A stretch of 64,000 nt of DNA from Reticulitermes speratus (Eukaryota; Arthropoda; Insecta; Blattodea; Rhinotermitidae): assembly GCA_021186555.1 (NCBI GenBank), contig JAJKFL010000042.1, forward strand, positions 9,153,781-9,217,780, written 5' to 3'. Every line of letters begins with the position of its first letter. Position 1 is the first letter of the stretch. Below the pieces are notes generated by a model. The model did no database searches. It was not told where the DNA came from and saw only the letters and a program-made list of their open reading frames with translations. This document shows positions 11,345 to 24,030 of the stretch, one piece after another. The position numbers and the translations under genes were made by a program.

Positions 11345-11560
11345 CCTAGCTATGGGCCAGATGACCAGGCTTCTCTTCCTGGCAGGCACAAGAATTATTC
11401 TCTTTGCCACTACATCCAGACTGGTTCAGCAGCCCACCCAGTCTCCTATTCAATGGGTACCAGGTTAAAGGAGCCGGAATATGAAATGGTTACTCAACTC
11501 TATCTGGTTCCGTTCATGGAGCTATACCTCTACACTCCAATACGTCATTATTGTGTGGTG
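11345..11560 (+). mobile_element. SINE family S1, partial copy
   Basis: It contains CCCACCCAGTCTCCTATTCA and AGGAGCCGGAATATGAA, matching the body of the S1 copy at 640-950, and ends in the GGAGCTATACCTC tail shared with the other copies. The polymerase III head is not recognisable here. Confidence 0.5.
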
Positions 11561-11564
11561 CTTA

Positions 11565-12275
11565 ATTCAACATTTGTGACAATCATGCATTAGGAGTTGA
11601 AGCAAATTAATTTAATTTATTTTTAAGTATTTCAAATTTTTTTTTTTCTAATTGTTGGTAACAGAATGAAGTATTCTATCAAGTATACTAATGTAAGACC
11701 AATCAATCCTGAAGACCTTCTCGTAACTATAATGAATTCATCTTTCACAGTTTGCACTCTGTTTGACATAATAGGAAGCAGTTTAAAACTGTTTTCTTTC
11801 AAGCACTGGATGTAGTCTTGACACTGCACTTCTAAATAAATTCTACTGTTATGGCACAAGTTTATTTGTGTACTGGAATTTGTATAAATGGTGCTGTTTT
11901 ACAGTGGAGAAATGTAAAGTATACTTTTAAGCCATACAGTTAGACTGAACATATTACTGTGTACATGTAACCTGTTTATTTTGTCATGAACCCATCGACA
12001 ATGGAACTTTCTGTTTCAAGGGGGAGGATGGGACAATACAGTAAGGGAAGTTGGCAAACTTTTGAACATCAGTGAAAACCGTTACCTTTCTTACGTTTTA
12101 AACATGAAAGGATTGACGTTGTGGATTTGCCTGTTTGCTAGATGCTGGCAACTGCCCTCATGTCAATGTGCTTGCTTGTACTTTTAGCTGTGTAACTCTC
12201 TTCAATTTTATTCAGTTTTTTTGCTAATAAATCATATAGGCCTAGATTAGTAAGGGAATTTTGATCCTATACAGA
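11565..12275. other. Intergenic, no gene recognised
   Basis: AT-rich sequence without a supported feature. The open frame on the - strand at 11632-11859 shows nothing recognisable. Confidence 0.55.
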
Positions 12276-12279
12276 GTGG

Positions 12280-13205
12280 TTGAGGAGTCACCATACGCCT
12301 ACTTAACTTAACCAAATGGTGAGAGCCACACCATACATCAAGTGGATCTGTATGTGCACCGTCATGCTCCCAACACAGCTTCATGTGCCGCCATATTCTG
12401 TATGGCATGCACTGAAATATTTGTCGCATGGTGACTGCCTGTTTCACTGCTCTGTGTAATTTGTCACTGTTGCAATAGCAGCGCCAGCCACTTATCCCTT
12501 GATAATGCCCCACAGAGCATTGTCCAATGTGGAAAGCTCAGGGCTGCCTGGCGGCCACAGTAATGGCATGTGTTATGTTGGTGAGCAACAATAGCCAGTC
12601 CAGCAGCTCAGAGAATGTTTGTTTAAAATGTCATGCACACTGAAGCCAAAATGTGCAATTGCTCCATTGTGTTACAGCCTTACATCTTCCATGAGTCCTC
12701 TGACTATAGGTGTAGTATATATGGGGGAAATGATTAATGGAGGTTGGTGTGCCATGGTCAACAATGCAAGATCACATGAAGAAAGACTTGACTTTGAGTC
12801 ATGTCACTCAACATTAACAAATTAACTGTCAGAATTTTAAGTTAATTTACACCATGACACATGTTTACACTGCTCAACACATTCCAAAATACCGCATCCA
12901 GCTCAAAGTTTATCTACAGTGATGACTGCACAATTTGTAACAGTGCCCATGACAGAAATGTTGTGTTTTAGGCTAAGGAGAATGTGTATATCATGGTAGA
13001 CTTGAAACTTCATCCACCACATAATGATGTGGGCTGGTATGGCAGAAACTCATTTGATGGACTCCTGTTTCTGTTAGTACTGCATTGCATGCAGAAGTGT
13101 TAAGATTTGTACCATAGTCTAGAGACTGTTTGGAACACCATGATGCACATGAAGTCACTCTCACCACATGGTAAATTAAGTAGATCTACGATGGCTTCTT
13201 AGCCA
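12280..13205 (-). mobile_element. Degenerate DNA transposon with inverted ends (mariner/IS630-like DDE)
   Basis: Inverted ends near 12287-12327 and 13160-13202 share CTACTTAA(C/T)TTA and TGGTGAGAG in opposite orientation, which supports terminal inverted repeats. A decayed transposase reads on the - strand in the low-coordinate half. The middle (about 12690-13150) is too decayed to read. The element boundaries are approximate. Confidence 0.55.
12330..12675 (-). pseudogene. DDE transposase remnant (C-terminal part)
   Basis: On the - strand the remnant reads GAIAHFGFSVHDILN at about 12664-12620, corresponding to the family's GAPxHF...ILN segment. After a gap comes WPPGSPELSTLDNALWG at about 12557-12507, a damaged version of the conserved WPPRSPDL...D..LWG block that carries the last catalytic residues. 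Then comes a C-terminal stretch ending near 12330 (CREHDG-like, here CWEHDGAHTD). Stops and frameshifts separate the parts, and the SPDL Asp has become Glu. It is a dead copy of a Tc1/mariner-superfamily transposase of the kind abundant in insects. Confidence 0.65.
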
Positions 13206-14605
13206 TCACACATATTCTGTATTGTGGGTGATGAGCATTTTCTTTTTCTGCATAATTCATTAAGTTACTAGTAGGGACTTGCTGTATGACTAATATTTTT
13301 GGAGGGGCTGGCCTGTTCTTAGGCTGTACTGACATTGGTACAATAAGTGTTTCACATATTTTACTTGAATCACACTATTGTTATACAGCTGTAGTTCCAA
13401 CATGTAAAACAATTGTTTACCAAGTCACCTGGTGAGAGCTTTAATATTCTTCATTGTGGCTAGCCTAATACCAGAGTTTTTAAACTGGTGGCCTTTTTTT
13501 ACTATGCTGAGATATGTAAATCGGTACTGTATTACAGAACAGACTAAACAGATTTAAACAAAGAGTATTTGCTGAAATTAAGAGGTGGTCTTCTACGTGA
13601 TGCATCTGCTATTCAAATTATGATTGTTCCCCTAGAATATAGAACTAATCAATGTGTTCTTGTACAGACCAAATGCTGGACTTGGGCAGTAATGCGTCCT
13701 AAAACTGTAGACAGAGCGAATGGAAACTCTTCTATAACTTTAATAAAATGCCCTAACATTATTATGCAATGAACATACAAGGTTAAATACAGTTGTGTTT
13801 GTGTATCTCAGAAAAGCTGTTTATTTGAAGTGACATGAGTCCCTTGGTGCTGTATGAGTTTTGCTGTCAGACACAAGTACATTACTTCTAACCAGTCAAC
13901 TTTCTACAGAATACACATTCAGTAGGAACACTGAGAACTGCTTATAGAAGATGAAGGTTTACTTCTCTATAAATGTCTGTGTAATAATGACATATGACAT
14001 GGCGTTGTTTCATTTATTATGTTGTTGCATGACTTTCTTCTGTAAGAAAATTTAAACATAATTTTATTGATTATATTGAAATGGTTTTAGTGCTGTTCTG
14101 TTAATGAAAACATACAACTGAATTTTCATCTAGCCTCGTTTTTAATAGGCTATCAGTTTTGTTTTTCTAAAGTATTATACCTAACAGAAGCATTTACTTT
14201 AATAAATTATGACTTACGAAGAGGATTTATTCTGGACACCTGGTCATAAGTTGAAATTACGAAATGAGGTGGAATATACCTCCTCTAGCAGATCAAGGGG
14301 CACTCAAATAAGTGGTCTCTCTGTTGTCCCAATAACGGGCATTGTGATAATCAACACTTTGTGTGCACAATTTGAAATGTTGTGCGAAATGGAAGTTTTA
14401 ATTGCAATTTTATAGTAGTTTAAACTGAAATTTTCTGAAGGAAATTTTGGTTGCATTTTTGGTTGGTCGTAAGTGGGATGGTTGTAAGTTGGGGAGTGGA
14501 TGTACTCCATGTTATGAATTCCTTGCCTGAAAAGTTTAAAAAATGTGTTGGTAGGTGTTCGTTTTCTTATGTTTCAATACTGTGGATTCAATCATATCTT
14601 CTTGA
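13206..14605. other. Intergenic, no gene recognised
   Basis: No supported coding region or RNA gene. The open frames at 13569-13772, 14209-14415 and 14304-14510 have no recognisable domain. Confidence 0.55.
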
Positions 14606-14608
14606 GCT

Positions 14609-14741
14609 AACAGCAACATCAGGTGGTTTAAGTCAGTTGATGGTTCAGAGACTAACACCGTCTCCATCATCAAAACCCCGACAGTGGAGATGGAACTGGT
14701 CTCTGAACCATCAGTTCATTTGAATCACCTCATGTAGCTGT
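14609..14741. repeat. Hairpin (inverted repeat) with about 57-bp arms
   Basis: The left arm (14609-14665) and right arm (14682-14741) are imperfect inverted complements, sharing CTGATGGTTCAGAGAC-like and CCATCTCCA-like blocks. The loop is only about 16 bp. This has the size and shape of a fold-back MITE. No coding content. Confidence 0.65.
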
Positions 14742-14887
14742 CGACCCAGGAAGATTTATTAAGTTCTGGCATTGTGAACCTTTCAACATCTATACATATG
14801 GATTTTTGTAGTGGCACATGTTTACTTCGGTTGTCAGTACTACTCTATTATGCATACTGTTTAATTGCTGTTTTGGGCACTAAAATT

Positions 14888-15008
14888 GAATAAGTGTGAT
14901 CAGCAATAAGTCACAACAAATGCACAAACTGTTTTGTGCATTTGTTGGTGACTTATTGCTGATTACAGAAATGCACGGTGAATTAAGATTAAAGTGAATA
15001 AGTGTGAT
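14888..15008. repeat. Compact hairpin flanked by a 13-bp direct repeat
   Basis: Inverted arms at 14899-14928 and 14933-14963 (ATCAGCAATAAGTCAC inward to GCACAAA) pair almost perfectly, with one extra base and a 4-nt loop. GAATAAGTGTGAT occurs at 14888-14900 and again at 14996-15008. It may be a target duplication with extra sequence (14964-14995) inside, or a partial local duplication. Confidence 0.6.
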
Positions 15009-15595
15009 TTAACCAAATGTAGCATACTTAGACAGTGACGTATATACATCTGTACATTTTGTACTTGGTCAGCGACAGTTCCCATGAGCACTGTCAGTCT
15101 ACCAGAACAATTAATGGTGTAGTATGTTCTGTTCTTGTGGTAAACGAGAATTTCTGCTGACATGCATAGGAAGTTAAAATACATTGTTTGACACAGATGG
15201 ATCAGTTTTGTTTTAACATGTCAAGACATTAGTATTACTTTCTCTTGGTCTTATTACTTTGTACTCATTTATTTATTTATTTGTCATGAATTTTTTTTTC
15301 ATACTCAGAAGTATGACTAACAGAGAGAGAGAGAGAGAGAGGGAGATACAGTGCAAATCTCTCTAAAGGCCAGTAAAGGAGGCTAACAGATATTAATATA
15401 TGCTGTGGTCTTGTGAGGACTGCCTTTCATAAAGGTAACATTACCTTTAATTAATTAATTATATTTCAAATTTTGGAAAAATAATTATTTTTAAAGCATT
15501 CACAGCAAAAGCAGTTTAGAATTCTTCTGACTCCCTTCAAAGAGTATATTCCTCTTGAGATGCCAGTAGTTGCTCTGTCAGTCAATGAATTCTGT
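15009..15595. other. Intergenic with a (GA)n microsatellite
   Basis: The only clear structure is a (GA)n run at about 15321-15343. No coding region is supported. Confidence 0.55.
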
Positions 15596-15599
15596 ACAC

Positions 15600-15835
15600 T
15601 TAATGTAACAGTAAGTTTCATTACTACGGTCACAGCAGCCTGCCACTTGTTCCTAATCTGAGCCACATGAGTCCAGTCTGCCTACTTCCACCCTCTTCCT
15701 TTAAGATCCATTTTGATGTCCTCTTATCTAGGCCTAGGTCTTCTTAGTGGTTTCTTTCCATCAGGTATTCCTACCAGAATTTTGTATGCTTTTCACTTCT
15801 CTCCAGAGCATGCCCTCAGAATTCTTCAAGCTAAA
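15600..15835 (-). mobile_element. Retrotransposon tail remnant, family R
   Basis: Nucleotide blocks match the tail at 4190-4735 in the same orientation: CACAGCAGCCTGCCACTTGT, then CCATTTTGATGTCCTC, TAGGCCTAGGTCTTC and GTATTCCTACCAGAAT. On the - strand these encode the worn-down GRP.RRW.D tail. Several stops and indels are present and the upstream RT is missing. Confidence 0.6.
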
Positions 15836-15839
15836 CAAT

Positions 15840-17525
15840 ATCAAATTATAAAGTAAATGTTCGTAACCTATAAACATGAATTCTAACCTTTTTCTCTGTG
15901 TAAAGGAGCTGTAGTGTAACCACATTTTATGTCTGAAATGTAATATCAATTTTAAAATCATAGACCTATTTTTGATTATTCTGATCATCAAAAAATATTT
16001 TATTTCTATTTTGCACCAAAGGACTCATTATTTATGCCATCTAAGTATTTGAAAATTGTTACTATGGTCACGTGTGCGTGTTCGTAAATGTCTTGTGTCT
16101 ATAGCCAGTGAGGCCACGTGTTTCCATTAAGGCCTATAAATAACTACCATAAATGTTCCACTGTGCTGATATATAGTTATATCAACAAATGACTTCATTC
16201 GTATTGTACGTCCAGAGCCGCATTATGGTAATATTAACCCTCTTCCTTCTTAACATGAAACAGAACTGCATATAAAAAGCATTGTTTGCAATCACTGTTT
16301 ATCTGATGCTGTTTGGTGACAGCCATGGGACAGCAATGCACTATACACACCTACAAGAATGAAGCTAAACTTGACACTTGCCCTTCCATTATTAGCTCAA
16401 GAATTGATTCTCTTTAGAGGCTGATAATAAACTTGATATCTGTAAGGTTTGAGATTGTCATGGTGGTAAAGACTTAACGTTGCTTATCTTCTGGCTTATG
16501 ATAATGTGCTGTCGTCTACAAGATGATTGTAGTAGGAACATGGTGGCTGTTCAAATGGGAATGACATGGAAGTAGGTGTATCATATTTTCATGCTTATCA
16601 TTTGTAAATTCTACACTTCATTACAAAGCTGAAATTTGTTAAAAATTTTAATTATATTTCTTCTGAAATATTATTTCTTCCTCTGTTAGGGTTTCTGCTT
16701 TATTTAAATCAGTCTTAACATGTAACTCAAATGGACTGTTGAAATTGGGTGGCAATATGCCTTATGAAAATTGAATACTCTCTGTCATTAGCACTTAATC
16801 AGAAAAGCTAAGCATTCCACCCTTCCTGTCCACATCAACGCCTAGCTTGCTAGGTTAGTTATTAAAATAATTGGAAATAGGGGTAATATTCATATTTCTT
16901 TTATTAATAAATGATTGTTTATTTGACCATTCACTTTTATTCAGAAAATTTATTCCTAATTTATATTTTATTTTCAGTTTGACCTTTTAAACAAATGTTC
17001 TTATTTTACTCATAATTCTTCACATGAATCCTTTGTCACTATCAGCTAATTATCACTTCCAGTGTACTCTACTGCTCCTATCTTCTGAATATGTAACTGT
17101 TTAGCTCAGACTACAATTTCATAAAACAGGTAATCTCTGGTTGCATTCCTTGAATGAAACAGGCTTTGTCTGATGACGGTGCACTATGTAAAATTTTATC
17201 TATCTGAGTATCAGGATGTGTAATCAGGTAGGTTAGGAATGGATATGTTTGTGGAGTAATTATTTGTACAGCTGTCAGTATGCCACAACCTTCTCTGCCT
17301 TACTTCATCCTTTTTTGATTAACCATTACATGGGGCAAAGGCACAGGAATAAAAACGTACTCGTATGTTGTTATTTCAAAATGTTAATATTACGATTACT
17401 TTGGATACAATTCTTGGCTGTATAGAAAGAATACTAGCAGACTGAAAGTTGTGGTTTACCTATGGCTGAAAAGAAAGCAAATTTCTCTTTCCATTTACGT
17501 AATTTTAATACACATTCTATTACAC
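15840..17525. other. Intergenic, no gene recognised
   Basis: AT-rich sequence with nothing that can be assigned on either strand. Confidence 0.55.
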
Positions 17526-17527
17526 AG

Positions 17528-18282
17528 TCAGGATTATATGTTTCGGCTTATTATGGTTAAGCCACTTTCAGGTCAACTACACATAAAAATCTATCAAGGA
17601 TTAAGATTTATTTACATTCCATGTGTTATGAAGCTCAGAGGAACTGATGTCTCATTTTCTTTGACATGGTTTAAAATAGAATGCAAAAATGCAAAATGTT
17701 TTTATCATTTTACAAAATACTTAAGTCATTACATTATATTGCGTTGTGTAGTGTAACACAATATTAAACATGCTGGATAAATATTTCTAACAAAATAGAT
17801 CTGTGTAAAAGATGTTATTAAGGTATTAAGATATTAATATCATGTTATTGTAAGGCTGGGTCTCAGGTGGTAGTGTCTGACATATTTTGAGCTAAGCTTA
17901 GGTGTATTAAGTGTCTTCTGTCTTTATAGTGCCTTGGATTTTTGGACATATTTTATTTTAGTTTTTATTTGGTGAAGCCTGAAAGTATATACAGGTATAC
18001 CTTTCTTTTATTGTATGTTTTATCCAAAAATTTCATATTGTATTGCACTACATAATACAATATAACATACCAACATATGTATTCTATACAACTATAAATA
18101 TATGTCTTCAAGACAGGCTGCATTTATACATTCTGCTTACACTTTGAAAGGAAAATCACACATCAGTGCCTCCATACTTAATAACACGTGGAATGTAAAT
18201 GTATTTTAATCCTTGATAGATTCATGAGCATTCAACCTGCAGATGGCCTAGCATGATAGATCAAAACATGTCATCTCAAATA
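17528..18282. mobile_element. Element with about 100-bp inverted terminal repeats carrying decayed hammerhead-like cores
   Basis: The left end (17528-17629) and right end (18181-18282) are inverted complements of about 100 bp, sharing ATCTATCAAGGATTAA, TTTACATTCCA and GTGTTAT blocks. Each carries a hammerhead-like core. On the - strand at about 17574-17536 it is CTGAAAG, a 6-bp GGCTTA/TAAGCC stem, GAAAC. On the + strand at 18237-18274 it is CTGCAGA with AAAAC in place of GAAAC. Both have changed essential bases, so neither should cleave. The 550-bp interior is AT-rich and non-coding. The layout resembles the 1621-1832 element but is older and longer. Confidence 0.6.
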
Positions 18283-18284
18283 AC

Positions 18285-19785
18285 ACTGGGGTGACCACCT
18301 AGACGAGCTATAGGAGTCGCACTTTAGCACGCAACATGGACAAGAGCCGTGTACTTATTCATCACATCAAACATAGCAACACTGCTTACTGCCTGAGGGA
18401 AGCAGACAGTGCTTTCTCTTAGCAACATGAGGAGATACTGCTTGTTGGGGAATCCACTAGGTTCACTAGTGGTCGGTTCTAGAGTGTTATATATGTATCT
18501 GAATCAAAAAAATACATGTACATCATAAATAATTTTAACTACAAAATTGTATCAGTTTTTAGCCAAGTTATGGGTTGAAGAGAAACTTGTGTATGGATTG
18601 ATGTTTCTTACGTATTTACGCCTACAATAACAGAAGCAACACATTTTGGGTAACAGTTACTGACAGCTGAAAAATACACTTAGTCATTGCTGTTAAAGTA
18701 ATAAGTAAAACATGTTATTTCATTATTATCTTTCGTTTGTTGTTACTAAATTATGGTGTGTTATGCATAGGGAAAGGAAATCGAAGTACTGCAAGTAAAA
18801 TTGTTGGTTGGTATTTTGTTATGTGCAACATGCATGATGCATGAAAGGTGTGGTATTGCTGTCAGTGCCAGCAGCGAATTTTTAAAAGAAGATCAAAATT
18901 GAAAAAGAAAGAATTACTAGAAGTAGAAGGAAATATAGCAAGTATTCATACCATTAATGCTAATGTAATTAAACAAATGTTCGCCTCGCAGGAAAAGATT
19001 CTGGTGGCGCCCAATGGTATTGAAGTTGAGTGAACATGAATGTTATAATTTTTAGTCCTCTTGTTGTCAAACCCCCCCCCCAGTTCACTTGGCACTCCAT
19101 CTTGACTTGGAAATGGACAGCACCAATTGAGACAATGTCACTTTCTGATGACTTTATTGTTTGTTATGTTAAAGGCTGCTGATAGATGGCACACTGTATT
19201 GTATTCCAGTCTGAAGCTTAAGAGTCACATAGTATGATACACATTGTATTTTAGTAACTCAAAGGTATTTATGATCATTGTCTATTTATACAATTCTACA
19301 TTTTCTCTAAAATAGAAAATAATTAAGCAGGTGTATGCAAGCTCCCATTTCACAGCAAGGGGTTTAACATAATACAGTAAATACATGTGATCACGTTTTT
19401 GTATGTAAATCATCAGAAAGTACTAGTGTTTTGTAAGTTGATATTTAAATTACCAGTGAATTTATTATTAATTTATGTTCAGGTCATGTATTCTGGGTCG
19501 TGAAATTATGTAGCCTTATCTGTGCATACCACCATTTTGGGGGAACACACAGCCGTCTTTTATCCTCATTTTGCGTGTGTACCATTCACATTGACCCAGA
19601 AAAGGTCTTGTCTCACCATCCCCTCCCATGAACTTTCCTTGCTCACCACCAATGTAACCTACGATAGGTGTATCCTACTCACTTTGGCCCAGAATATAGG
19701 GCACCATGTAAAGTTAAAAACAGGTAATTTTGTCCCTGACTACGTCATGAAGGCATACAGGGGGAGCAGGGTTATAGCTCCACGC
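18285..19785. other. Intergenic; one short basic open frame of unknown status
   Basis: Nothing clearly assignable. The open frame at 18848-19033 (+, 61 codons) is rich in Lys/Arg/Glu (KRRSKLKKKELLEVEGN) and follows a pyrimidine-rich AG. It could be a terminal exon but matches no family I recognise. A C-run lies at 19073-19081. Confidence 0.4.
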
Positions 19786-19789
19786 TTTC

Positions 19790-20010
19790 TTAACCTCAGC
19801 ACCAGATGCTGGTGAGTGGTCAGGTTCATGCAACAGCCGATTTTTCCTCTGGGAGAAGAACCCCCCCCCGGTAACCACTGAATAGGAGGCTGGGTGGGCC
19901 TAGGAGCTGGTCTTGATAATTTGGGCAACTGAAAAATCTTTTGTGCCTGCTGGAAATTGAATCCCAGATCGTCCAGCCTGTAGCCTGGCCACTGTACCGC
20001 TTATGCTGTC
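19790..20010 (-). mobile_element. SINE family S1 copy
   Basis: On the - strand a weak tRNA-like head (AGCGGTACAGTGGCCAGG as box A, GGGATTCAATTTCC as box B) is followed by GCACAAAAGATTTTTC and the CCCACCCAGCCTCCTATTCA body. The order and spacing match the copies at 640-950 and 63415-63715. A run of nine C at 19861-19869 interrupts the body. Confidence 0.6.
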
Positions 20011-20049
20011 CAAGTTTGTGGGGCACCATGTTCATGTTTTACTTACAAT

Positions 20050-20130
20050 AAGACTGCATAGGTTCACAACCCAGAAGGCCACAATCAGAATACACAATGC
20101 CATGAAAACCTCAAATCTTATGTAAATTAA
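20050..20130. repeat. Dispersed repeat family T copy
   Basis: It contains CCCAGAAGGCCACAATC and GCCATGAAAACCTCAAATCT, matching the blocks at 9340-9465 and 57890-57970. It lies just beyond the SINE head, as a separate insertion or an older host repeat. Confidence 0.45.
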
Positions 20131-20134
20131 TATA

Positions 20135-22765
20135 TCATATATTTCTTCACTGCTTTATGTTGGATGCAGTGCTTTGAGGCACCTTGGTGTGATATTTGTA
20201 ACTAAAAATATTTGTTTCCAGTCTTGCATAACTTAAGAGTTATGGACAGGTGACATATGCAGATGTGTGAGTGCAACACAAGTTCCATTAACCTGAAAAT
20301 GGCATTTTTGTCCCTTGGATCTCATTTATCAAATTTGTCTTTAAATATACTCTAACTGATCATTATCATGGTTTATGAGGTGTGATTTCACTTGCAAGCT
20401 TAACAGAACCATTTTAAGTTTGCGTGAAGCTTGTCACGTTCAGTGGCTGATGTCTAAGCCAAGTATGGCCTTTGGTCTTGTTTTGAAGTTTAATGACACG
20501 AATTTATCATCATCATAATCTAATTTATCATCATGATCATCTAATTTATCATCATGATCATGATACTCGTAGCTACAGCACTACAACTGGATTTTGTTGA
20601 GTGTCTGATTAAAATATTCTAATTAAGAACATGATGTTTCATACATTTGCTCTGTATTTTAATTGGGCAGGGGGCATAGTCCAGTTGGAGTGTCACAGCA
20701 ATAACAAGCACTTACTTTAAGAGAATGAAAGAGAAGAAACTTCCCATTGTGTGGTACCACATTTCTGAATAATGCAGTTACTAACATCAAAACAAAGTGC
20801 AACATGTAACATTTTTGAATACACAGAGGTATTCTAAACCTTGGTATGGCACACATTTTTCATAACATGTCACCAATAACAGTCAGTGATGCTGTAGTTC
20901 ATACTGCAGCCAGTTAAAATAAGCGGTCACAGAAACAAAGTTTACATTCCTCATTCATCGGAAATCAAAATATATATTTAGTTAAATACAGAAAGTAAAT
21001 TATGAGGTGGAATAATGTGCTAAACTGTAACAAATGCTAATTGCACTGACATCCACTTCCATTAAAAACAAAAGTTATAAATATTTTAATCATAAGGGTT
21101 TGGATCTGATTATATGCTTATATAAAACTGTGACATTTCGATACTTGTCTTATTGTCCTGCCCAACTTTTCCCTACTTCAAGGCACTTCAAAGAACATCA
21201 AATAGAGTTTCTTAAAACCCTGGTGAAAGAAAATCACAACAAACAGAAAGTCTTGTTGAAGTTCTCAAAAATACTGTAACCAGGAAACAATCAAAATGTC
21301 AATTATATACTTTTAGGTCTGTAAATGGAAATTATTGTGGCTTTAAATAGATTTCTGATAAATAGTCACCTTCAACAGCTCAGGTCTTTGGCCCTAAAAT
21401 TACAGGTTCAAACCCTTTTTGGCTACTATGTTCCTCTGGGTTGTTTTCTCATAATATTTCATTATCACCTTATTATCTTACAACAACAACTCAAACTGCT
21501 GATCGAAATTGTAAATTTGTTATAGTTTTGTTATGCTTATGTGCTTGTAAATGAATAAGGGCCAATATAAATTTTAGAACAATTCAAGATAGAAAGGATT
21601 TAACATCTGTTAGACATAGTATATTCCTCCACACAGCTTGAAAAGAATGTTGGAAGTTACTGTAATTGTAATATTTATTATTTGATTTATTTATCGTATT
21701 AGAGCCTAGTAATTTGTTTTCATATTGGATAGAAGATGTCTAAAGACAGGCATGCTTCTGGGAGTAGTCCATTGAATACCCTGTTTTTGATAATTTAAAT
21801 TAGATCAAATGAGATTCTGTCCTTCAGTGTTCCATGCAAAAGTAGGAACTGCACAATCTCAAGCTTCTCAAACTATGGATTGGAGATAATAAAAAAGATA
21901 AGCAGTTTTAGAAGTTGTATGGCAGTTGAGATGTTGGGTGTTGATGACTAGTACACTTCTGTGTTTTGAATGTTTAGCACAGTTATTTAAAATGGCAGTT
22001 CCAAATGTGTTTCTGTAATCACGGCTTCTTCTGTCATGTCAATTCTGAATGTGAATTTTATTTTTGAAAGTCCATAGAAATTGTCAGTGTATGTTAACAA
22101 CACCATGTAATTATGCGGTAAATAGGATCGCAGTTACTTATTAAGCTCATGTCTAATTTTGTACGTAAATGATAGTTTGCTAGTTTTCTACTAGTTTTGT
22201 AATTTGTGGAAGAATGAAAATTGCTATATTTATTCAAGTGTTCCCATGTATTGTGTATATATATATATAGTAATTTACCAGACAAAAGAAAATAAAGTTT
22301 GTAGTTGCTCATAGACAATTGATACATTATGCTGTTCCTTTTTTTTTTTAAAGAAAATAAAGTTTCAAATGTACGTGATGTACATAAATGTACAATGTCT
22401 GTCATGTAAGATCCTTATGTCTGAAACCAACTTCTTAATGTTACCATTGAAAGGAATGCAATTGAAATACTAAAAATATTTATGACATATGAATTGTGAA
22501 AATTGTAGTAAATGATTATAGTGTAAAAATTTATTTTATAACTTGTTGTTTAATAGTTTTGTTTTATTTAACTGTGCTCTTATGTTACTAACCCAATTTT
22601 AGTTTAAAACTTTTTTTTATATAGTATATATAAATATCTGAAGCATAATATCTGCACCTCAGACAACAAGTGACATCTAGTGTTCAAAATGGAAGTAGAT
22701 ACATTGTGTGGTTTTAAAATGGGACATGAAACATATGAAGAGCATACACAAGTATAACTAGAACT
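20135..22765. other. Intergenic with simple-sequence patches
   Basis: No gene is supported. Imperfect ATCATC/TGATCATG repeats lie at about 20506-20563 and a (TA)n run at about 22256-22270. All open frames are short and featureless. Confidence 0.55.
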
Positions 22766-22769
22766 TTCT

Positions 22770-24030
22770 GTTGCTTAGAAAGTGCGAAGTATGACGTTTC
22801 AGGGAAAATCCCTCCAATGGAAGCGCAGATATGGAAGACAAGGTATTGTATTTTCCTTCATTATTGAACCATCTTAACCAAACTGACAACTTTTGTAGCG
22901 TATGCGTGGGGAATTCGAGGTATAAATCTTCAGGAATATCTCTTCTACAGAAGCCGAGATACAGCCATGAAATGTTATGTTCTTCAATTAAAGTGTCCTT
23001 CATTATGGACGGATCGTAGGCAAACGCACAACTTATGTAGCGCATGCGCGGAATGATCGAAGTGTTAAGCTTCAGGGAAGTCCCTCGAATGGAGGTCGAG
23101 ATACAGACCAAAAGTTACATCGTTCTTGAAGAGAAGTCCCCTTTATTATTGACTGATATCAACGAAACTTAAACCCTTTGTAGCGCACGCGAAGATATTT
23201 CTATATATGAATTTTCAGGAAAATCCTTCGTATGGAAGCCGAGATACAGCCGAAATGTACTTTGTTCTCCAAATAAAGTGCCCTTCTTTATTGACCGATC
23301 GCAACCGAACTATAGTGCGTGCGTGCAAAGTTCGAGATATGAAGATTCAGCAAAATCTTTTGAGTGAAAGCCGAGACAAAAAAAAAAAGGAAAGGACTTT
23401 CTTCTCCAAATAGAGTGCCCTTCATTATTGACCGAATTAAACCAAACTTAAGTTGTTTGTAGAACATGCGCAGAGAAGTCGAGGTATGAATTTTCAGGAA
23501 AACCCTCCAATGGAAACCGAGATCCAGCTGAAAAGGTACCTTTTTCTATAAGTAAAGTGCTCCTCATTATTAACCGATCTCAACCAAACGTACATCGCTT
23601 GTACCGCGTGCGTGGGAAGTGCGAGATATGACGTTTCAAGAAATTCCGTCAAGTGGAAGCCGAAGTACAAGCGGGAAGGTACCTGTACTCCAAGTAAAGT
23701 GCTTTTCATTACTGACAGTTCGGAACCAAACATACATCATATGTAAAGCGTGGGTGGATACTGTGACACTTGAAGCTTCAGAAAAAATCCCTCTAAAGGA
23801 AGACGAAAAAACAGACGTAAAGGTACTTTGTTTTCCAAGTAAAGTGTCCATTATTGACCGATCTCCACCAAACGTTCAATGTTAGTAGCGAATGCGTGGA
23901 GAATTCGATGTGTGGAGTTTCAAGAAAATTCCTCATATGGAATCCGAGGTACTGCAGGAAACGTACTTTGTTCTCCAAGTAAAGTGCTCTTTATTATTGA
24001 CCGAAATCACTCAAACTTACTTGTGTCATT
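22770..24030. repeat. Satellite with a period of about 142 bp, locus 1 (about 9 copies)
   Basis: Each unit contains, in order, a GTAGCGCATGCG-like block, GACGTTTCAGGAAAATCC, CTCCAATGGAAGCCGAGATA, a TACTTTGTTCTCCAAGTAAA-like block, and GTGCCCTTCATTATTGACCG. The GCATGCG-like block falls near 22895, 23037, 23180, 23313, 23459, 23599, 23742 and 23885. Copies are diverged, with substitutions, small indels and an A-run at about 23379. The same unit in the same orientation makes up locus 2 at 39686-46070. Open frames on both strands are by-products. Confidence 0.9.

Noticed and set aside
18848..19033. Small basic protein as a real exon
   Set aside because: No family match, no partner exons and no conserved context; left as an unassigned open frame.
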